This document shows positions 59,364 through 64,000 of a stretch of 64,000 nucleotides of DNA, piece after piece. A model generated the notes under the pieces. The model saw only the letters and a program-made list of their open reading frames with translations. It made no database searches and was not told where the DNA came from. Made by a program: the position numbers and the translations under genes. This DNA comes from an uncultured Clostridia bacterium (lineage in GTDB: Bacteria > Bacillota > Clostridia > Lachnospirales > Lachnospiraceae): the NCBI GenBank assembly GCA_937895705.1, contig CALBKM010000044.1:1-64000 (forward strand). Direction: 5' to 3'. Position 1 is the stretch's first letter, and each line of letters starts with the position of its first letter.

Positions 59364-60644
59364 ATGACCTACAAGGAATCATTGGATTATATCCACAGCC
59401 TGTATTGGCGCGGAAAAAAGAGTGGGTTGGAAAAGACAAAAGAATTATTGGATCTGTGCGGACACCCGGAAAGGGAGCTTCGTTGTATACATATTGCCGG
59501 CACCAACGGGAAAGGCAGCACGGCAGCGATGTTGGATTCCGTTTGTCGGTGCGCCGGGATTAGAACCGGATTGTATACCTCCCCTTATATCGTGCGCTAT
59601 AATGAGCGTATACAGGCAGACGGACAGCAGATTCCCGATGAGACATTGGCGAGGCTTACAGAGTATTTGGCCGACCTGGCAGAGCAAATGGAAGTACCGC
59701 CCAGCGAGTTTGAATTCGGGACGGTATTGGCATTTTTATATTTTAAAGAGAAGCAGTGCGATCTGGTGATTTTGGAGACAGGACTGGGAGGTATGTTCGA
59801 TTCTACAAACGTAGTAGAACGACCGCTTCTTTGTATCATCACCGCACTGGGATTGGATCATACGGCACAGCTGGGTACCACAATGAAAGAAATTGCGGAT
59901 GCGAAGGCCGGTATTATTAAGCCGGGGGTGCCGGTAGTATTTTACGGAGAAAACACAGACGGAGAAGAGGTCATCGGGGAACGATGCAGGGAATGTAATG
60001 CGGCGTTTTCTATGCCGGATTTTTCAAGGCTTGTTTCGAACCGGTTGGGAACGGTGACGGAAAGTCAGAACTTTTCTTACGGAAAGTGGGCGCATATGGA
60101 ACTTTCTCTTCCGGGACTGTATCAGCAGAAAAATGCGGCAGTGGTATTGGAAGCGATAGAGCAGTTGCGTTTGCGCGGAATTATGATTCCGGAGGAGGCG
60201 GTACGGGAAGGGTTGCGGACCGTACGTTGGCCGGCCCGGTTGGAGGTGCTTTGGGAGAAACCGCTTTTGCTGGCGGACGGTTCCCACAATCCTCAGGGAA
60301 TGCAGGCAACGATAGAGAGTCTCCGGCAATATTTTCCGGACAGAAAACTTGTGTTTATCTTCGGCGCCATGGCCGATAAGGAACTGGATGTGATGATACC
60401 GATGTTTCTTCCGTTGGCAAAGAAAGTGTTTATTACGGCACCGTCCATGCCGAGAGCCATGAAGCCGGAGGAACTGCTTGCTGTGTGCAAGGAACATAGT
60501 AGTGAAGATGATGCACCGGAATTTGTGGTATGTCCGCAGGTGAAAGACGCACTTTTTCTTGCGGGACAGGAAGATGCGGACGAAGTGATTGTAGCAATCG
60601 GTTCCCTTTATTTAGTGGGTGAAATAAAACAGGTGTCGGAATAA
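59364..60644 (+). CDS. folC: Folylpolyglutamate synthase / dihydrofolate synthase
   Basis: A 426-residue Mur-ligase-family enzyme that adds glutamate to folates to retain them in the cell. Signatures: IHIAGTNGKGSTAAMLDSV (P-loop), GLYTSPYIVRYNERI, LVILETGLGGMFDSTNV, ITALGLDHTAQLGTT and LLADGSHNPQGMQATIESLR. It lies 14 bases after folT, so both are under the THF riboswitch: import and polyglutamylation together. Confidence 0.95.
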   Translation: MTYKESLDYIHSLYWRGKKSGLEKTKELLDLCGHPERELRCIHIAGTNGKGSTAAMLDSVCRCAGIRTGLYTSPYIVRYNERIQADGQQIPDETLARLTEYLADLAEQMEVPPSEFEFGTVLAFLYFKEKQCDLVILETGLGGMFDSTNVVERPLLCIITALGLDHTAQLGTTMKEIADAKAGIIKPGVPVVFYGENTDGEEVIGERCRECNAAFSMPDFSRLVSNRLGTVTESQNFSYGKWAHMELSLPGLYQQKNAAVVLEAIEQLRLRGIMIPEEAVREGLRTVRWPARLEVLWEKPLLLADGSHNPQGMQATIESLRQYFPDRKLVFIFGAMADKELDVMIPMFLPLAKKVFITAPSMPRAMKPEELLAVCKEHSSEDDAPEFVVCPQVKDALFLAGQEDADEVIVAIGSLYLVGEIKQVSE

Positions 60645-60662
60645 AATCCGGCACCTTGTTTT
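60631..60662 (+). terminator. Terminator overlapping the folC stop
   Basis: AGGTGTCGGA (60631-60640) pairs with TCCGGCACCT (60647-60656), followed by TGTTTTG. The stem starts inside the folC coding end. Confidence 0.75.
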
Positions 60663-60716
60663 GTTATGCTTTGTTGTATCATGTTATGTGAGCATTCTAT
60701 ACTCAAAGGATACCGG

Positions 60717-61748
60717 TTATTCTTCCGCAGGCATAAACTTAACAACGCTGCCGGCGGCGAGATCGTAGCAGTAGCAAGTGGTCTCATTAAAGTCGGTAAA
60801 GAACAGGTAATCGGAGACCGTATTTAAGTTTTTAAAGTCACCCTGTAACAGTTCGGTTTCCTGTTTTGTTGCAATATCATAGCGACAGAGACGGTTGCTT
60901 TGTCCGTTATCTACCTGATAAAACAGCGTGCGTCCGTCTTTTGAAATGTTATAAGCCGCAATTCGCTCGTTTGTGATTAAGGTTGCGGTGTCACTTGTGT
61001 TCGGCAGATAAAACATGGAATAATTGTGTTTTAATGAGAGAAAGTAGGTGCCGCCCTCCGTTACAATCGGCTGGTAGCAATCCAGTTCGGCAATGCGGAC
61101 GGATGCTCCGGTTTCGGGAGAAAGCGAATAAAGGCTGTGGTCTTCCGAAACACCGGCATAATACAGAAGTCCGTTTTGATAATTTGCCGGATGGATATAG
61201 TCGGCGGTAATTAAGGTTGCTTCCGCTTTGTCTTTGTTTACGGCAAGAGAATAAAGATCATAGTTGCCGTCACTGCCGTGGGTCTGGTAAAACAGATTGT
61301 TGCCGCCGAGCAGTACCATGCCACAGGTTTCGGGATATAATCGGGAAAGGGACTTGTTTTTTATGTTTAAGCGGTATATTCCGGTGTCCAGAATGTCGAA
61401 TACCGTGTTGCCGTAGGTGTTCTGACGGTAATTGATTCTGGAATAGTAAAGATAGGAGGAGGTCGCATCAGGGTTGATATATTCTACGGAATCCTGATAT
61501 AAGCAGACCGGATTCTCCAAAGCGCGGGTGGTGCGGTATAGACGATAATTGTCCGCGAGATTGGCGAAATAAATATAGTTTTCATCCTCGGCGAACAGAC
61601 CACGGTTATAGAGATTACCGGCTGTGTTGCCGGCATATTCGATCGGATTTTCCGGAAGACGGGAACCGATTTTAACCAGCAAGACCGCGATTACAATCAC
61701 GGATAAAACAATAATTGTAATGAATATGTTTTTCAGTGTTTTTTGCAT
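60717..61748 (-). CDS. DUF5050-like membrane-anchored beta-propeller
   Basis: A 343-residue protein with an N-terminal anchor (IFITIIVLSVIVIAVLLVKI) and an extracytoplasmic domain of repeated short beta blades: ENYIYFANLADNYRLYRTTR, SSYLYYSRINYRQNTYGN, NGLLYYAGVSEDHSLYSLSP, GRTLFYQVDNGQSNRLCRYD, DYLFFTDFNETTCYCYDL. The 'YiYf..l.d...LYr' pattern matches DUF5050/DUF5047-type propellers, common on Clostridia cell surfaces and of unknown function. It is convergent with folC and divergent from pheA. Confidence 0.75.
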   Translation of the reverse strand: MQKTLKNIFITIIVLSVIVIAVLLVKIGSRLPENPIEYAGNTAGNLYNRGLFAEDENYIYFANLADNYRLYRTTRALENPVCLYQDSVEYINPDATSSYLYYSRINYRQNTYGNTVFDILDTGIYRLNIKNKSLSRLYPETCGMVLLGGNNLFYQTHGSDGNYDLYSLAVNKDKAEATLITADYIHPANYQNGLLYYAGVSEDHSLYSLSPETGASVRIAELDCYQPIVTEGGTYFLSLKHNYSMFYLPNTSDTATLITNERIAAYNISKDGRTLFYQVDNGQSNRLCRYDIATKQETELLQGDFKNLNTVSDYLFFTDFNETTCYCYDLAAGSVVKFMPAEE

Positions 61749-61833
61749 TATGAAAACCTCCGTTCAGAGAGTGTGATATCGAAAATCCTCTAAGTTTATT
61801 TTATCATTCTGCGTCAGAAAGTCAAGAAATCCG

Positions 61834-61862
61834 TTGCATTTTTAAGAACAACAAAGTATAAT
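61834..61862 (+). promoter_or_regulatory. Promoter of pheA
   Basis: TTGCAT (61834-61839), 17-base spacer, TATAAT (61857-61862), giving a leader of about 37 bases. It is too short for a T-box or leader peptide. Confidence 0.8.
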
Positions 61863-61906
61863 CGGTAGTGGTATAAAAAGTAAAGGGAAGCAAAAGGAGA
61901 ATTGCG

Positions 61907-63043
61907 ATGAAAGACCTTGTACAATGCAGAAAAGAGATTGATGAGATTGACCGTAAGATGACCGAATTGTTTCAGGAGAGAATGCAGATTTCGGCAGATG
62001 TTGCGGAATATAAAAGAGTTTCGGGAAAAAAGGTGTTTGATAAGAAAAGAGAAGACGAAAAGTTGGATGCTGTGGAACAAATGGCGGAGAACGTATATTT
62101 CGGACGTGGGTTAAGAGAGTTGTTTTCCCAGATTATGTCCTTAAGCCGCAAATACCAGTATACCATGTTGGCAGATAAGGGGCAGAACGGATTTGAGGAA
62201 GTGACATCTCTGACGTGCGGAGAAAAGGATGCGGTTGCCTTTTTCGGTGAGCCGGGGTCCTATACGGAACAGGCTTTGATGTGTGCGTTGGGAGAAGTTT
62301 GTAAAAGAAAGTCTTGTTCGACGTTTTCTGCGGTGGTAGAGGCAGTGGAAGCCGGTACGGCAAAATACGGTGTGGTGCCGATTGAAAATACGACAACGGG
62401 AGATATTTCCGATTTGTATGATTTGATGGCGGAACATGAGGTGTATCCGGTGGCGGAACAGGTCATTAAAATCGAGCATGTTTTGGCGGCACCGGAGGGA
62501 GCTACGGAAGAGGGAATTAAGGAAGTGTTCTCTCATCCTCAGGCATTATTACAGTGCAGCGGATATTTTGCAAAGCGTCCGGAACTTTTGCAGAGAGCAT
62601 GTTCCAGCACCTCCGGCTGTGCACTGGAGGTGTCCCGGAGCAAGGATGTGACAAAGGCAGCCATTGCGTCGGAAAGCGCAGCAAAACGTTACGGGCTTAC
62701 GGTGCTTCGTAGAGGACTGAATAATGAAAATGTAAATTCTACCCGTTTTCTTGTTTTGTCCAAGGTTCCTGTATTTACTTCCGAGGCGGATAAGGTAAGT
62801 ATTTGTTTTGAAATTGCCCATGAATCCGGTTCTTTGTACCGTATTTTGAGTCACTTAATTTACAATAATCTCAATATGACAAAAATCGAATCCAGACCGA
62901 TTCCGGGAAAACAGTTTGAATACCGTTTCTTTGTTGATTTTGACGGAAAGCTTTCCGAGGCGGCGGTACAGAACGCACTTACCGGTATCAGAGAGGAAGC
63001 TTCTCGGTTAAAGGTACTGGGATGTTACAAATCTTTTGTATAA
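61907..63043 (+). CDS. pheA: Chorismate mutase / prephenate dehydratase
   Basis: A 378-residue bifunctional enzyme for phenylalanine synthesis. Chorismate mutase (AroQ) helices occupy ~1-85 (CRKEIDEIDRKMTELFQERM, VFDKKREDEKL). Prephenate dehydratase covers ~105-285 (VAFFGEPGSYTEQAL, YGVVPIENTTTGDISDLYDL, VNSTRFLVLSK). An ACT regulatory domain ends the protein (about 295-370; HESGSLYRILSHLIYNNLNM, ESRPIPGKQFEYRFFVD), including the ESRP motif that binds phenylalanine for feedback control. AAAAGGAG precedes the ATG. Confidence 0.95.
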   Translation: MKDLVQCRKEIDEIDRKMTELFQERMQISADVAEYKRVSGKKVFDKKREDEKLDAVEQMAENVYFGRGLRELFSQIMSLSRKYQYTMLADKGQNGFEEVTSLTCGEKDAVAFFGEPGSYTEQALMCALGEVCKRKSCSTFSAVVEAVEAGTAKYGVVPIENTTTGDISDLYDLMAEHEVYPVAEQVIKIEHVLAAPEGATEEGIKEVFSHPQALLQCSGYFAKRPELLQRACSSTSGCALEVSRSKDVTKAAIASESAAKRYGLTVLRRGLNNENVNSTRFLVLSKVPVFTSEADKVSICFEIAHESGSLYRILSHLIYNNLNMTKIESRPIPGKQFEYRFFVDFDGKLSEAAVQNALTGIREEASRLKVLGCYKSFV

Positions 63044-63140
63044 ACATGATTTTTTAAAGGAGTCATCACAAATTAGACAAACTTTGCGGTTACAATGAAT
63101 ACATAAAATCAATAGGGAGAGGATTGACAGGAGGTTTGTC

Positions 63141-64000
63141 ATGGCGAAGGAAAAGAAGAAAGGCTTCGGGAAAAAGCTTGTGATTACGCTGATTTGCGGT
63201 GTGCTGTGCGGAGGTATTTGTGCGGCGGCGCCGATGGGCTACTCTTATTATAAAACTCAGAAGGAACAAAAGGCGCGGGAAGAAGCGAAAAAGCAGGAGG
63301 CGGAGAATCTTTCCGAATCGGGGAACGAAGCTGTTTCGGGACAGTTGACGGGTCAGGAGGAACAAAGGATTTCTTCGGTATATGATGTTTCTGTTGTTTG
63401 GGATAATGTGATTCCGTCAATGGTAGTGATTGATACCAAATACATTTCTTCGTACCGTTTTTTCGGCAGGACTTATGAAGAAGAAAGCGAAGGTAGCGGT
63501 ACCGGTATCATCATTGCCCAAGGAGATGAATTGTATATTGTGACCAATCATCATGTGGTGGACGGAGCTACGGCGGTTCAAATTACCTTTGTGGACGGAA
63601 CGGTAGCGCCTGCTACGGTAAAGGGGTCTGATGGGGAAGAGGATATTGCGGTTCTTTCCGTAAAGTTTTCGGATGTAGAGGATGAAACGTTGAAAAAAAT
63701 CCGGGTAGCGACCATCGGTGACTCGGATGCGTTAGAGGGCGGTGAGATGGTCATTGCTATCGGAAATGCGGCCGGCCACGGCCAGTCCCTGACGGTGGGT
63801 TACGTCAGTGCCGTTGACAGGGAAGTGACGATTGAAGGCGTTCCGATGCGGTTGATTCAGACCGATGCGGCAATTAATCCCGGGAACAGCGGAGGAGCTT
63901 TGCTAAATGCAAGAGGAGAACTGGTAGGAATTAATAATGCCAAGCTGGTGGCGAGTGATGTGGAAGGCGTGGGATATTCCATCCCGATTTCCAATGTGGT
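63141..64000 (+). CDS. htrA: HtrA/DegP-type serine protease (3' end outside window)
   Basis: The first 286 codons of a membrane-anchored trypsin-fold protease. The N-terminal anchor is LVITLICGVLCGGICAAAPM, then a charged Lys/Glu linker. Catalytic triad: His in YIVTNHHVVDGA, Asp in EEDIAVLSVKF, Ser in INPGNSGGALLNARGEL. The usual C-terminal PDZ domain would lie beyond the window. HtrA proteases degrade misfolded extracytoplasmic proteins. ACAGGAGG precedes the ATG. Confidence 0.93.
   Translation, partial: MAKEKKKGFGKKLVITLICGVLCGGICAAAPMGYSYYKTQKEQKAREEAKKQEAENLSESGNEAVSGQLTGQEEQRISSVYDVSVVWDNVIPSMVVIDTKYISSYRFFGRTYEEESEGSGTGIIIAQGDELYIVTNHHVVDGATAVQITFVDGTVAPATVKGSDGEEDIAVLSVKFSDVEDETLKKIRVATIGDSDALEGGEMVIAIGNAAGHGQSLTVGYVSAVDREVTIEGVPMRLIQTDAAINPGNSGGALLNARGELVGINNAKLVASDVEGVGYSIPISNV

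Noticed and set aside
1..64000. tRNA or rRNA genes as integration targets
   Set aside because: No cloverleaf-type sequence or rRNA segment was noticed at either integration site or elsewhere; both elements target protein genes. A covariance-model scan would be decisive.

Overview
The window reads as a chromosomal segment of a spore-forming, plant-fibre-degrading member of Lachnospiraceae or a close relative (Clostridia, Firmicutes). The grounds are purine-rich AAGGAGG-type ribosome binding sites, Gram-positive type lipoproteins, spore-associated gene types (SpoIID-like, CotJC-like, YaaH/SleL-like GH18, SafA-like LysM), a folate ECF S-component under a tetrahydrofolate riboswitch, a giant acyl-CoA dehydratase activator protein and a xylan-degradation locus. 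This assignment is inferred from gene content, not from a search.

Layout. (1) 1-12.4 kb: the late half of a siphovirus-type prophage on the + strand, running from head-tail joining genes through tail tube, chaperones, tape measure, tail tip and fibres to holin and endolysin. It ends directly in a truncated GH18 (YaaH/SleL-like) gene. (2) 12.9-21.2 kb: a gene on the - strand encoding a SpoIID-like plus peptidoglycan-binding protein is cut in two by a 6.79-kb integrated element (13527-20318). The element carries a large serine recombinase, a 77-aa protein, a 366-aa degenerate resolvase-like protein, a Lin1244-like protein, a tyrosine recombinase, a radical SAM cargo gene and a candidate small RNA. 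Its ends form a near-perfect inverted repeat around a shared TACC. Precise removal joins the host halves in frame as one 497-aa protein. A sigma-E-like promoter precedes the host gene, so the arrangement resembles the skin-type intervening elements of sporulating Firmicutes. (3) 21.3-39.3 kb: core genes, including a beta-propeller/chagasin lipoprotein, a glycerophosphodiesterase, a Mn-catalase/CotJC protein, argH, GNAT and P-loop proteins, lysA, ackA, yceD-rpmF, rho with a repeat-rich insertion, ung, hicAB, an XRE regulator and tlpA-ccdA. (4) 39.5-49.7 kb: a 1409-aa dehydratase activator fusion, LysM and SpoIID proteins, queA, several small proteins of unknown function and a YfcE-type phosphoesterase. 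(5) 49.9-58.4 kb: a xylan/arabinoxylan locus with GH8, an AraC regulator, GH43, two paralogous GH43-CBM6 proteins (one apparently cytoplasmic, one lipoprotein) and a GH10 lipoprotein. (6) 58.4-64 kb: THF riboswitch with folT-folC, a DUF5050-like propeller, pheA and the start of an HtrA protease.

How it fits together. The xylan locus looks like a two-compartment pathway: secreted lipoprotein GH10 and GH43-CBM6 cut arabinoxylan, and cytoplasmic GH8, GH43 and GH43-CBM6 finish the imported oligosaccharides under the AraC regulator. No transporter lies in the window. The most unusual part is 12.4-21.2 kb, where two convergent neighbouring cell-wall/spore genes are each interrupted by a different integrated element. 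The smaller element has its own promoter/operator circuit (palindrome CCAC-A5-GTGG) and a recombinase whose C-terminal tail differs between the integrated and excised states.
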